Below are positions 18,329 to 27,314 of a DNA stretch of 64,000 nt, one piece after another. Source of the DNA: CBDCUC01 sp965222485 (GTDB taxonomy: Bacteria > Pseudomonadota > Alphaproteobacteria > Rhizobiales > Hyphomicrobiaceae); NCBI GenBank assembly GCA_965222485.1, contig CBDCUC010000030.1:310001-374000 (forward strand). Direction: 5' to 3'. Position numbers and translations under genes: made by a program. The notes below the pieces were generated by a model. It ran no database searches, had not been told where the DNA came from, and saw only the letters and a program-made list of their open reading frames with translations. Within the stretch, counting starts at the first letter, position 1; every line of letters begins with the position of its first letter.

Positions 18329-18656
18329 TGGGCTTTTAAAAATGGCGCTTTGTTGAATTCCGGTTCGAAGGGTGTTGTCGCGACCGGTTTGTCCTCAGTG
18401 CACATTGTGCGGCAAACGAATCTATCTACCTGCCAACAAACCATTAATCCCGGCGCATGTGAGGCGTCAAATCGTCCGTGTATTGACCATTGGGTGGCGC
18501 GCTGCTGTCAGGTTTGGATTTGGAGACCGTGAGGTCGCGCAGACGTGATTGCAAACAAGCTCAAGGTGCCCGTGTCTCACACCCTTGTGGATTGGATGTG
18601 ATCAGCCGATGTGAGAAATCATGATTGTCCCTCGTGCACATACCCTCGTGCACCCT

Positions 18657-18720
18657 CGGCCCGGATGGGTTTGCCTCCTGTCCCCTCCCCTTCCCGGCGA
18701 TGCCCACCGGGCCGATTTTT
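18657..18720 (+). ncRNA. C-rich terminator hairpin, candidate 3' end of a small RNA
   Basis: CGGCCCGG plus TGGG (18657-18669, one bulged A) pairs with CCCA plus CCGGGCCG (18703-18714), followed by ATTTTT. The 33-base loop is pyrimidine-rich and contains CCTCC, complementary to Shine-Dalgarno sequences. No ORF ends just upstream: the gap from 18329 to 18965 holds no supported gene. The combination resembles alphaproteobacterial sRNAs with C-rich loops; the 5' end cannot be placed. Confidence 0.4.
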
Positions 18721-18965
18721 CCCGTCCTGAATGGTCTGAAAAAGCTTTTCTTGGTTATCGCCCCTAAAAAGCGGCGCTGGGTCAGGCTAGGCAGGCTTTT
18801 GTCCAATACGCTGGTGCGTCGCCCAAGGCCGTATGTTTGCTTGACGGCTTATGTAGCCAGCCCACCGCTATTGCGTGCCACAATTTCTCAGGCTTTGATG
18901 GTGGGCGCGCTGCAAGATGCAGGCGCTTCTTTTGGCTACCGGGAGTTGGGGTTTTGACGAATTCG

Positions 18966-19412
18966 ATGCGTTTGGGTGTTTGGCGCGTTCTCATATGCAC
19001 CGTGATGATTTGCTTGGTGGGTTCGATCGCCGCGGTCAAAGTTTCTGCTGAGGGCTTGCCCGCTCATCTGACGTGCGCTTTCACCAAAGGCAGTTCCGGT
19101 AGTTATGAGGACGGTGCGTTTACATCCGGGACACCGGAGGCTTTGCAGTTTGAATTGAAGGGTATCGATTTAGAAAAGCAATCTGCGCAGCTTGTCGCAA
19201 AAGACGAAAAGAAGGCGGGTGGTTTGCGCATTGTTCGGGCCGTGAATGCTAATCATTTCCTTGAGGTGGTCAACGAAGGCTTTCTCAACTTGACGACTGT
19301 CTATGATGAAGATGGCAAGACGGGAGATTTCCCGGCTGTGCACTCGCGCCATTTCGGTCTGCTGGGGCAGCCGTTTTTTGCACAATATACTGGCAAGTGC
19401 CGCGTCAAATGA
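18966..19412 (+). CDS. Exported protein of unknown function
   Basis: A 148-aa protein with an N-terminal hydrophobic segment (about residues 7-27) ending near KVSAEG and a ~120-residue exported domain with two cysteines (LTCAF and GKCRVK at the very end), likely a disulfide closing the domain. The mature sequence reads like a small beta-rich domain (FELKGIDLEKQSAQLVA, LNLTTVYDEDGKT). The start is uncertain: no clear ribosome site precedes the ATG at 18966, and a TTG at 18954 behind GGAG is an alternative. Confidence 0.65.
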   Translation: MRLGVWRVLICTVMICLVGSIAAVKVSAEGLPAHLTCAFTKGSSGSYEDGAFTSGTPEALQFELKGIDLEKQSAQLVAKDEKKAGGLRIVRAVNANHFLEVVNEGFLNLTTVYDEDGKTGDFPAVHSRHFGLLGQPFFAQYTGKCRVK

Positions 19413-19574
19413 GTCGGCTGCTAGGCCCGCCGCGGGAAAAATCGCATTGCTGCTGTGGATTGCGCCCGCCTTTGGTCGCGCCGACGGGTGCCTGGGGGCA
19501 AACTGCGGGTTAGAATGCCTCAGCCTCATGACTACTCAAGACCTGGTGGGGCATCTGCAATTGAGGGACTGGCA

Positions 19575-20012
19575 ATGCCGCTGCATCTCATCAAGCTTAG
19601 CGTGGGGGCGAGTTCGGTCGACGATCTGGCACGCTGGCAAAAAAACCGTCTGGCGGACCAGAAGAAGGCCGGCGTGAAGCCACAACTGTTTCATGCAACG
19701 TTGCAGTCGCCCCGGCGTGAGGATGAACTCCTGGATGGCGGATCGCTGTATTGGGTGATCAAGGGTGTTATTCAGGCGCGCCAACGGCTCGTTGGTTTTG
19801 AAGCCGGTACGCGCGAAGATGGGCGGAAGTGCTGCCTCATTCTTCTCGACAAAAAGCTTGTTCCTGTGCGTGCGCAACGCCGGCGGGCGTTCCAGGGTTG
19901 GCGCTACCTGTCCCCTGAGGATGCTCCAGCCGATCTTACGAACGGTAGAAATGATGCTGGCGAAATTCCCGCAAAAATGGCGCGCGAGCTTGCTGAGCTA
20001 TGCTTGCTGTAG
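19575..20012 (+). CDS. DUF1489 family protein
   Basis: A 145-aa soluble protein starting MPLHLIKLSVGASSVDDL, with FHATLQSPRREDELLDGGSL and WVIKGVIQARQRL, a pattern specific to DUF1489 of alphaproteobacteria. The function is unknown. GAGGG about 8 bases upstream supports the ATG at 19575; an upstream in-frame ATG at 19455 would add residues outside the family. It is followed 33 bases later by the aminotransferase gene in the same direction. Confidence 0.82.
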   Translation: MPLHLIKLSVGASSVDDLARWQKNRLADQKKAGVKPQLFHATLQSPRREDELLDGGSLYWVIKGVIQARQRLVGFEAGTREDGRKCCLILLDKKLVPVRAQRRRAFQGWRYLSPEDAPADLTNGRNDAGEIPAKMARELAELCLL

Positions 20013-20045
20013 ACGGTTTGCGGATCACTTAAGGAAATTTGCGGG

Positions 20046-21161
20046 ATGGTCCAATCTTCACAGCAACAGCTGCTGACACCGCTTGTGCGCGAGTTGCCTG
20101 CGACAACACCTTTTGTCGGACCAGAGGCGTTGCAACGGCGCGGCGGCGTGGTGATCACAGCGCGTCTTGGGGCAAATGAGAGCGCATTCGGTCCGTCGCC
20201 ACGCGTGATCGACGCGATGCGGGCAGCATTGGACGAGAATTGGATGTATGCGGATCCTGAAAGTTGGGATCTTCGTCACGCTCTTTCTAGCCACCACAAT
20301 GTGGATGCGGGCAATGTCGTGATCGGGGAGGGTATCGATGGGCTTCTTGGGCTCACGGTGCAATTGACTGTCTCCCCCGGCGAAGCGGTCGTAACGTCGG
20401 ATGGTGCTTATCCTACATTCAATTTCCATGTCGCCCAGCATGGCGGCCAGCTGATCAAGGTTCCGTTTCGTGATGATCGCGAGGATCTGGAGGGATTACT
20501 TCACGCAGCGCAGTGTACGCGAGCCAAAATCATCTACGTTTCTAACCCCAACAATCCGATGGGATCGTGGTGGCCTGCAGAAGAAATAAATGACTTTTGC
20601 GACAATCTACCGGCAGGATGCCTGTTGGTGCTTGATGAAGCTTATTGTGAGTTGGCGCCGGACGATGCCGTTCCTCGCATTGATGCCAGCAATCCGTCGG
20701 TGCTTCGGTTTCGGACGTTTTCGAAAGTTTACGGAATGGCCGGTGCGCGGATTGGCTATGCGGTCGGTGAGCGCGACATGATTGCGGCTTTCGAGAAGGT
20801 ACGCAACCACTACGGTATCAATCGTGTCGGACAGGTCGGCGCATTGGCTGCCGTTCGCGATCAAGCATACGTGCAGGACGTCGTTGGGCAGATTGCGCGC
20901 GCAAGAGGTCGGCTGTCCGAAATTGCAAGTAGGCACGGATTGGTGGCGCTTGAGAGTGCAACGAATTTTGTTGCGATAGATTGCGGCCGCGATGGTGCCT
21001 ATGCCCGTGCAATTGTCGATGGGTTGCTGGAGGAGGGTGTGTTCATTCGCCAGCCGGGTGTTGCGCCGCTCAACCGCTGTATCCGGGTGAGTGCGGCGCC
21101 AGATGATGAATTGTCAGTCTTTGACAGGGCGCTTGGTAAGGTGCTCGATGGGTTGAAGTAG
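20046..21161 (+). CDS. Histidinol-phosphate aminotransferase-like PLP enzyme (class I/II)
   Basis: A 371-aa fold-type I aminotransferase. Visible are LGANESAFGPSP (41-52), SNPNNP (166-171), Asp197/Tyr200 of LVLDEAYCE and the Schiff-base Lys227 of TFSKVYGMAGARIGY, with Arg235 as phosphate ligand. The N-terminal substrate-binding part and length are of HisC type. The ring-substituent substrate is not certain: this subgroup includes HisC, aromatic and phosphonate aminotransferases, and no other his gene is in the window. It probably shares a transcript with the DUF1489 gene. It converges with the DUF4846 gene, with stops 3 bases apart. Confidence 0.85.
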   Translation: MVQSSQQQLLTPLVRELPATTPFVGPEALQRRGGVVITARLGANESAFGPSPRVIDAMRAALDENWMYADPESWDLRHALSSHHNVDAGNVVIGEGIDGLLGLTVQLTVSPGEAVVTSDGAYPTFNFHVAQHGGQLIKVPFRDDREDLEGLLHAAQCTRAKIIYVSNPNNPMGSWWPAEEINDFCDNLPAGCLLVLDEAYCELAPDDAVPRIDASNPSVLRFRTFSKVYGMAGARIGYAVGERDMIAAFEKVRNHYGINRVGQVGALAAVRDQAYVQDVVGQIARARGRLSEIASRHGLVALESATNFVAIDCGRDGAYARAIVDGLLEEGVFIRQPGVAPLNRCIRVSAAPDDELSVFDRALGKVLDGLK

Positions 21162-21164
21162 GGG

Positions 21165-22064
21165 TTAGGGCCAGCGTTTCAGACTGCCCATGGGAAATGT
21201 CCACTCAGGCGTTGCAAGCGGCCAGGAGAAATTCGAGGAATACCAGGGAGAGCCATCCGCGTTGGCAGGGTTTTTCAAAATGTGAATTTCCTGTGCTGGC
21301 ATGTAGCTTTGCAAGAGCAAAAAGCGTTTCTCGCCCGATTGCGGATTGACGGCAACGTCTGCAACCAGGACGGCATGGCCGGGAAAACCGCCATTAATAA
21401 AAACGTCTCCGGCGCGGAGGTTGTCTGGATCAATCGGTTTTAGCTCGCGCGACAGTGAGTAGGTGCCAGCATAAGCAAAGATCTGGATCATATATTTTTT
21501 GAAAGAGGCATAGCTGGCGTCGCGTTTGCCGCGCCGGGACCATCGTTTTCCACTTTGCGATGGCCGTTCGCCGCGTGCCCAGCGGGAGAACGGAACGCGG
21601 CCACCGCCGGTGTAGTTGAACGCGATTTTGGATTTTTTGTTGATGCTCCAAAGCCATTCGGCTCTCAAGCGCATGACCGCATCGGCGCACTGCTGCAGGT
21701 CGCGTTTGCCCACATCAATATCAACGACGGCGACGTGGACGTCCTGGCGGCTTTTATGTGCGCCGGTGAATAGCAGCACTGGTGCGTTTTTGGGCTTTAG
21801 CGGCAGGCCACGCAACCAGTGTGCGAAACTGTCGGCCTTCGCTGGCACGCGCTCAAAGCCAGCGGGCGGTGTGATGCGGCCGACGATGCGGTCTTCAACC
21901 GTCGCAGGAGAGGTATGACGCCATGCGTAGGGCCCGTAGGCGCCAGGGTCTGCAGGCTGGGCGCCTGGGCTGCCGGTACTGGCGAGCAGAACAGCAACTG
22001 CGAATGCTGCAACTGCGATGTTTGTCAGGCCAAACGTGTGCCCGCGTGTCGATACCGGCGTCAT
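21165..22064 (-). CDS. DUF4846 family exported protein
   Basis: A 299-aa protein with a hydrophobic N-terminal signal (about residues 12-35) and a long domain with FAHWLRGLPLKP, HVAVVDIDVGKRDLQQCADAVMRLRAEW, GDVFINGGFPGHAVLVADVA and FLLLQSYMPAQEIHIL, matching DUF4846. The GGFPGHAV motif with its His suggests an enzyme of papain-like or NlpC type fold, but no function is established. Upstream in-frame ATGs (22106 and 22214) are possible; 22064 is chosen because it puts the signal peptide near the N-terminus. Confidence 0.75.
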   Translation of the reverse strand: MTPVSTRGHTFGLTNIAVAAFAVAVLLASTGSPGAQPADPGAYGPYAWRHTSPATVEDRIVGRITPPAGFERVPAKADSFAHWLRGLPLKPKNAPVLLFTGAHKSRQDVHVAVVDIDVGKRDLQQCADAVMRLRAEWLWSINKKSKIAFNYTGGGRVPFSRWARGERPSQSGKRWSRRGKRDASYASFKKYMIQIFAYAGTYSLSRELKPIDPDNLRAGDVFINGGFPGHAVLVADVAVNPQSGEKRFLLLQSYMPAQEIHILKNPANADGSPWYSSNFSWPLATPEWTFPMGSLKRWP

Positions 22065-22959
22065 TCGAATCTGCGAATCCCGTTCTTCAAGGTTTGAGGG
22101 CAACATTGCTGGTCGGTTGTGGCCAGAACGTGAAGAACGGAATGTGTCTGAATTTACGTGACGAGGAAATGTGCGAACGCGTGGCTGCTTGCGAGGATCT
22201 TCGACCCCAGCCAAATTGCCAATGGGACGGTCCGTGCCAGTTCAGCTGGTGTTGGCCTCAGAAAAGACCAAGCCCGGCAGGCGTTTTAAGCCTCCGGGCC
22301 CGTCTGATGTTGCTTGGGCGTACGCGTGTTTAGAGTGGCACGTCGATGCGGATTTGAAGGTCTAAGCGGCTTAATGCCTGCGGCCAAGCCAAAAGAACCT
22401 TGTTCTCAATCCCCTTGTATCGATTTTATGCCTTTACTCTCTTACTCGGCCCAACTCGTCACATCGAGTTTTTCAACGGATGCTCATACATTCTGCGCGT
22501 GTTACAAACAGGTGGCTGCACTGTTTTACTTGCGCCATTTTTGGTCGCCACATCGGCGATCAAATCTGCCCTCTTCATAAGTCGGCACAGCATGCACTAA
22601 CGTCCGAACATAAACGTTCAGATTGTCGGATCTGCTGCTGCGCGGTGCATGAGTTAAGACCCTTTACGCAGCAGCTTGGGCTGACCAGGTGGAGACATTT
22701 TCATAAACCTCCTAATCGGGCGTTGAATAGATGGTGCGCTTCGATAGCACTTCTGTCAATGGGCTTTCGATATTGCAACGCATGAACTTTTGCCGATGAC
22801 AACATGGCGCCTGTGTGAGCTGTGAAGTGGCAGGAGGAGGCGTAAACACTGTTCGCGACTTAGGTATTTTTTAACCAGTTCTTTGTCGTTGTGACGCATC
22901 CTTAGATCATGCAGTGCGTTCGCATGTCAGTGTGCGGCGAAGGTTTTTGGAGCGGGCAA
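22065..22959. other. Long intergenic stretch with no supported gene
   Basis: About 900 bases without a convincing coding region. It holds a GC-rich hairpin at 22272-22299 (GCCCGG-c-AGGC pairing with GCCT-CCGGGC) and a Cys/Trp-rich 63-codon frame at 22142-22333 without a good ribosome site. Neither is strong enough to call a gene. The T-rich middle (22400-22580) is less GC-rich than its surroundings. Confidence 0.5.
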
Positions 22960-23265
22960 ATGGTCCTACGATTTGTGCTGACTGTGGCGGTTGGAGTTCT
23001 TGCGTGTGCCGGTGCGGTCCATTTTCTTGCCGCGCCATTAGAGGCATCCGCTGTTGCGCGGGGACTGGTGAATGACGGACAGATAGTTATTGCATATCCC
23101 TCGCTCTTCATCGGCGTGGCAGGTGGTGTCCTGGCCGGTCAGCTTTCGATGACGCAGTGGAGCGAATTGCCGGAGAAGGTCGGCGAATGGCTCTCGGAGA
23201 ACACGTGGAATTTTTACGGCGCCGTACTTGCTATAGGGAGCGTCGTGGTTTTGCTTGCACAATGA
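22960..23265 (+). CDS. Small two-helix membrane protein of unknown function
   Basis: A 101-aa protein with hydrophobic stretches at about residues 4-28 and 50-65 and a third near the C-terminus (YGAVLAIGSVVVLLAQ). A short amphipathic loop (WSELPEKVGEWLSENTWN) separates the last two. No family recognised. TTGGAGCGGG just upstream supports the ATG at 22960. It is convergent with glnA. Confidence 0.6.
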   Translation: MVLRFVLTVAVGVLACAGAVHFLAAPLEASAVARGLVNDGQIVIAYPSLFIGVAGGVLAGQLSMTQWSELPEKVGEWLSENTWNFYGAVLAIGSVVVLLAQ

Positions 23266-23309
23266 TCGCGTACGGATGAACTCCACAGTATTCATTGTTG
23301 TGCATAGAG

Positions 23310-23346
23310 AAAAGGAAAAGGGGCCGCGGCAGAAACCGCAGGCCCC
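23310..23346 (-). terminator. Rho-independent terminator of glnA
   Basis: GGGGCC-GCGG pairs with CCGC-a-GGCCCC around a short loop. Read on the minus strand it is followed by CCCCTTTTCCTTTT, the expected T-rich tail, about 60 bases after the glnA stop. Confidence 0.7.
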
Positions 23347-23407
23347 ATTATCTTGTCTTGGAAGTCATCGTCCGGATGGCATCATTTTGCCGCCGGGTGC
23401 GCGCTGA

Positions 23408-24817
23408 TTAGACCGAGTAGTATAGGTCGAACTCAACCGGATGCGGTGTCAGTTCATATCGCATGTTTTCTTCCATCTTCAGATCGATGTAGGCGGAGAT
23501 CATGTCGTCGCTGAAGACGCCGCCGGCCTTGAGGAAGTCCCGGTCTTTATCGACGCTTTCCAACGCCTCGCGCAGGCTGCCGCAAACCGTGGGAATGTTT
23601 GCAAGCTCTTCCGGTGGCAGGTCATAGAGGTTCTTGTCCATGGCCTCGCCCGGATGGATCTTGTTGTTGATGCCGTCAAGGCCCGCCATCAGCATTGCGG
23701 CAAATGCCAGGTATGGGTTTGCGGTCGGATCCGGGAAGCGGACTTCGATGCGCTTCGCCTTCGGGCTGGAGACGTGCGGGATCCGGCACGATGCTGAGCG
23801 GTTGCGAGCCGAGTAAGCGAGCAGGACCGGTGCTTCGTAACCAGGCACGAGGCGCTTGTAGGAGTTCGTCGACGGGTTGGTGAAGGCGTTAATAGCCTTG
23901 GCGTGCTTCAGGATGCCGCCAATGTAGTAAAGGCAGGTTTCCGACAAGTCGGCATACTGGTTGCCAGCAAAGACCGGCGTGTCGCCGCTCCAGATCGACT
24001 GGTGGACGTGCATACCGGAGCCGTTGTCGCCGAATACAGGCTTGGGCATGAACGTCGCCGTCTTGCCGTAAGCTTGCGAAACGTTGTGTACCACGTACTT
24101 GTAGATTTGCAGGTGATCCGCAACGGTGATGATGGGGGCAAACTTGATGCCGAGTTCATGCTGGGCAGCAGCCACCTCGTGGTGATGCTTTTCGACGGTG
24201 ACACCCATTTCCGTCATGACGGAGAGCATTTCGGAACGGATGTCCTGGCAGCTGTCGATTGGGGGAACGGGGAAGTAGCCACCCTTAGTGCGCGGACGAT
24301 GGCCGAGGTTGCCCATTTCGTATTCCGTTGCCGTGTTGGACGGCAGCTCGGTGGAATCGACGCGGAAACCTGTGGATTGCGGTTCGGTGGAGAAACGTAC
24401 GTCATCAAAAATGAAGAACTCCGCTTCCGGACCAAAGAAAACCTTGTCGCCTATACCCAGAGAGGACATGTAGGCTTCTGCTCTCTTTGCGATGCCGCGC
24501 GGGTCACGGTCGTAAAGCTGCCCGGTTGAGGGTTCGCGAATGTCGCAGAATATGGCCAGTGTTGTCTGGGCGAAGAACGGGTCAAGATGGGCGGAGGCGG
24601 GGTCAGCCATCAGAAGCATGTCGGATGCTTCAATGGATTTCCACCCGGCGATTGAAGAGCCGTCAAAGGCGTAACCGTCTGCGAAAACCTCTTCGTCGAT
24701 GCACGATGCGTCGGCGGTGACGTGCTGCATCTTGCCCCGTGAGTCGGTGAAACGGAAATCGACGAACTTAACGTCCTTGTCCTTGATCAGCTGTAGGACA
24801 TCGCTTGCAGTCTTCAT
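23408..24817 (-). CDS. glnA: Glutamine synthetase type I
   Basis: A 469-aa GS-I. It makes glutamine from glutamate, ammonia and ATP as a cytoplasmic dodecamer. The N-terminal beta-grasp (KFVDFRFTDSRGKMQHV), YAFDGSSIAGW, FFGPEAEFF with metal ligands, NGSGMHVHQS, NPSTNSYKRLVPGYEAPV and RSASCRIP are all visible. KNLYDLPPEE near the C-terminus holds the Tyr that is adenylylated in enterobacterial GS-I, so control by GlnE is expected. It lies 75 bases downstream of glnB and probably shares the sigma-54-type promoter in front of glnB. Confidence 0.98.
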   Translation of the reverse strand: MKTASDVLQLIKDKDVKFVDFRFTDSRGKMQHVTADASCIDEEVFADGYAFDGSSIAGWKSIEASDMLLMADPASAHLDPFFAQTTLAIFCDIREPSTGQLYDRDPRGIAKRAEAYMSSLGIGDKVFFGPEAEFFIFDDVRFSTEPQSTGFRVDSTELPSNTATEYEMGNLGHRPRTKGGYFPVPPIDSCQDIRSEMLSVMTEMGVTVEKHHHEVAAAQHELGIKFAPIITVADHLQIYKYVVHNVSQAYGKTATFMPKPVFGDNGSGMHVHQSIWSGDTPVFAGNQYADLSETCLYYIGGILKHAKAINAFTNPSTNSYKRLVPGYEAPVLLAYSARNRSASCRIPHVSSPKAKRIEVRFPDPTANPYLAFAAMLMAGLDGINNKIHPGEAMDKNLYDLPPEELANIPTVCGSLREALESVDKDRDFLKAGGVFSDDMISAYIDLKMEENMRYELTPHPVEFDLYYSV

Positions 24818-24892
24818 GGTAGCTCCCCTGTTATGAGCATGGAGTTCTTGTGTGATGGGTTGAGATTGTGCGGTGGGAGGAGTTCAGTGACG

Positions 24893-25231
24893 TCAGATTG
24901 CCTCTGCGCCGGTTTCGCCCGTGCGGATGCGGATGGCTTCGTCGATCGCTGAAATGAAGATCTTGCCGTCGCCAATACGGCCTGTCTTAGCGGCGGTTTG
25001 AATAGCTTCGACTGCCTTGTCGAGCATGTCGTCATCAAGCACGACCTCGACTTTGACCTTGGGTAGGAAATCCACGACGTATTCGGCACCGCGATAAAGC
25101 TCTGTGTGGCCCTTCTGACGGCCAAAACCTTTGGCTTCAACGACGGTGATGCCCTGCAGCCCCACTTCCTGCAGCGCCTCTTTGACCTCGTCGAGCTTGA
25201 AAGGTTTGATGATTGCTTCAATTTTTTTCAT
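24893..25231 (-). CDS. glnB: Nitrogen regulatory protein PII
   Basis: A 112-aa PII signal protein, exactly the usual length. MKKIEAIIKPFKLDEVKEAL at the N-terminus, the T-loop with GHTELYRGAEYVVDFLPK carrying the uridylylated Tyr51, and the C-terminal DGKIFISAIDEAIRIRTGETG are canonical. PII senses 2-oxoglutarate and ATP/ADP, and its uridylylation state set by GlnD controls GlnE and NtrB. GGGGGAAG lies just upstream of the ATG at 25231. It is the first gene of a glnB-glnA unit. Confidence 0.97.
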   Translation of the reverse strand: MKKIEAIIKPFKLDEVKEALQEVGLQGITVVEAKGFGRQKGHTELYRGAEYVVDFLPKVKVEVVLDDDMLDKAVEAIQTAAKTGRIGDGKIFISAIDEAIRIRTGETGAEAI

Positions 25232-25296
25232 GACTTCCCCCAGGGTCTTCCGCGCGCGCGGAAATTTCCTTTGCGTGGCCGGTCGCGCATGGTGAT

Positions 25297-25314
25297 TAGC
25301 ACAGCCCATGCCAA
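25297..25314 (-). promoter_or_regulatory. Sigma-54-type promoter upstream of glnB
   Basis: Read on the minus strand, TTGGCATGGGCTGTGCTA contains GG (-24) and GC (-12) with the required 10-base spacing, and fits TGGCACG-N4-TTGCT with two differences. It lies 66-83 bases upstream of the glnB start, with an NtrC-like enhancer about 105 bases further up. Confidence 0.65.
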
Positions 25315-25418
25315 TTCTGAGTGCCTCGGAATAACTCCGTGGTTCCAATAGTTTGCCGTTGGATAGAGCATTTGGCCCGTGGTTGCTAGCCACGTTTGTG
25401 AGTAAATCGTGTGCATTA

Positions 25419-25435
25419 TGCACAAAATATGTGCA
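25419..25435. promoter_or_regulatory. NtrC-type enhancer site
   Basis: TGCAC-AAAATAT-GTGCA, a 17-base palindrome matching the NtrC consensus TGCAC-N7-GTGCA exactly in its arms. The overlapping GTGCATTATGCAC (25411-25423) is a second, tighter palindrome. The site is about 130 bases upstream of the predicted glnB transcription start. Confidence 0.6.
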
Positions 25436-25541
25436 CATGAGGCGGGCGACATGTCGCTACGTGGGCTGGCGCGTGGGGTGAAGCTTTTGTGCGGCAGTGC
25501 TGCAAATCGAAAAAGCTGACAACGTTGGCTAAATTATCAGG

Positions 25542-27098
25542 GTGATGACCGCAACAATGGCCAACAACTTGCGTAGTGAACTGCTTACCAATGATCAAAT
25601 GGGGGCGGCCGACAGGGCAGCGATCGAGGGGGGTATCGCCGGGCTATCACTGATGAAGGTGGCCGGTGGCGCTGTGTCCAAGGCCGTGATCGATCTTGCT
25701 CAACCGTCGTCTCGCGTGTTGGTCCTGTGCGGCCCGGGTAACAACGGTGGCGACGGGTTTGTGGCCGCCAAGCTGCTTGCAGCGGCGGGGTACGACATCC
25801 GTCTTGGGTTATTGGGGCCGCGTGGCGACTTGACGGGTGACGCGGCCCTGGCTGCGGCTGAGTGGGGCGGTCCAATTGAACCGGCGGGGCCGAACCTTAT
25901 CGACTCAGGTGTGTCAGTTATTGTGGATGCGCTTCTGGGGGCGGGGCTGCGCCGGCCGATTGACGCCCAAAGTTCATTGGGAGCATTGGTTCAAGCTATC
26001 AATACGGCGTCGGCTACGGTTGTTGCCGTGGATGTGCCGTCAGGGCTTGATGGCTCCACCGGGCTGGCTGCCGGAGCCGTGGTTGCTGCGGATGTCACGG
26101 TTACGTTTTTTCGAAAGAAACCCGGGCACGTATTATTTCCGGGGCGGCGTTTGTGCGGTCGCACCGTACTTGCCGATATCGGGATCCCGGAAAGTGTGCT
26201 GCCTGGCATTCGTGCTGGCGGCGGGCCCGCCGTGACCGATCTAAATGGCCCAGGTGTTTGGGGTGGGGTTTTGCCTCAGCCAGAGCAGGACGCGCACAAG
26301 TATGCACGAGGACATGCGGTGAGTGTGAGCGGGCCCGCTCACACCACGGGGGCGGCACGCTTGGGCGCTCGTGGTGCTGCCCGTATAGGAGCAGGTCTGG
26401 TCACCGTTGCCAGCCCCGTGGACGCGCTCGGCGTCAATGGTGCGCACCTTACCTCGATTATGCTGGTTGGTTTTAAAGATGTGACAGCACTGGCGACGGT
26501 TTTTGATGATCAACGCAAGAACGCGGCGCTGATTGGGCCCGGATTTGGAGTTGGGGAAAAGACACGTGAAGCGGTCTATGCGCTGCTGGCAAAAGATGCC
26601 TCGTTGGTTCTGGATGCCGACGCGCTTACGTCATTTTCAGGCCATAGCGATGGATTGTTCGGTGCAATTCGCGGTCGAGGCAAACAAGACGGCTCAGCAG
26701 GCGAGGTGGTTTTGACGCCTCACGGGGGCGAATTTCATCGTGTTTTCGCTTCCTGTCTGAGTGGTGAAGATCAAAGCAAATTGGATCAGGCGCGCCGTGC
26801 TGCTACCGCAAGCGGTGCAACGGTGGTTCTAAAAGGGGCAGATACCGTCGTGGCGGCGGCGGATGGGCGTGCTGCCATCAACGACAACGCGCCGCCGTGG
26901 TTAGCGACGGCGGGATCGGGTGATGTGCTCGCAGGCTTCATTACCGGCCTCCTGGCGCAGGGCATGCCTGGTTTTGAGGCTGCGTGTGCCGGTGTGTGGC
27001 TACACGGAGAATGTGGTCAGTTGGCCGGGCGCGGGCTGATTGCAGAGGACTTGCCAGAGGTTCTTCCACAGGTGCTGAAAAACTATTGGAACGATTAG
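25542..27098 (+). CDS. nnr: Bifunctional NAD(P)H-hydrate epimerase / ADP-dependent dehydratase
   Basis: A 518-aa repair enzyme. The N-terminal YjeF epimerase domain (about residues 8-215) shows LCGPGNNGGDGFVAAKLL, and VDVPSGLDGSTG marks its end. The C-terminal carbohydrate-kinase-like dehydratase (about 230-515) shows LIGPGFGVGEKTREAVY, VLDADALTSF, LTPHGGEF and the catalytic ATAGSGDVLAGFITGL. It restores NAD(P)H from its hydrated forms. GTG (25542) is directly followed by ATG (25545), so the exact start is open by one codon. It is divergent from glnB across about 310 bases that include the NtrC-type site. Confidence 0.95.
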   Translation: MMTATMANNLRSELLTNDQMGAADRAAIEGGIAGLSLMKVAGGAVSKAVIDLAQPSSRVLVLCGPGNNGGDGFVAAKLLAAAGYDIRLGLLGPRGDLTGDAALAAAEWGGPIEPAGPNLIDSGVSVIVDALLGAGLRRPIDAQSSLGALVQAINTASATVVAVDVPSGLDGSTGLAAGAVVAADVTVTFFRKKPGHVLFPGRRLCGRTVLADIGIPESVLPGIRAGGGPAVTDLNGPGVWGGVLPQPEQDAHKYARGHAVSVSGPAHTTGAARLGARGAARIGAGLVTVASPVDALGVNGAHLTSIMLVGFKDVTALATVFDDQRKNAALIGPGFGVGEKTREAVYALLAKDASLVLDADALTSFSGHSDGLFGAIRGRGKQDGSAGEVVLTPHGGEFHRVFASCLSGEDQSKLDQARRAATASGATVVLKGADTVVAAADGRAAINDNAPPWLATAGSGDVLAGFITGLLAQGMPGFEAACAGVWLHGECGQLAGRGLIAEDLPEVLPQVLKNYWND

Positions 27099-27314
27099 TG
27101 AAAGTGGTCCGTTCGCGTGGGGGAGGGCCATGTGATTTCCAGAATCATACGTATGTATGTATTGGCCGATATCGATTTGCGGCGGGGGGTGGTGATGACG
27201 GCCAGCGGCCAAATTCGGCGCATAAGGCTTAGGTGTGGTACTAGTGACGGCCGTTGGCGGTCAAATTATAACGCGTGTCGCATGTTCGGTTTGGACGGCA
27301 GGTGTGAGGTCTAA

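Noticed and set aside
22142..22333. 63-codon Cys/Trp-rich frame
   Set aside because: No adequate ribosome site and no supporting neighbour; noted in the gap entry but not called.
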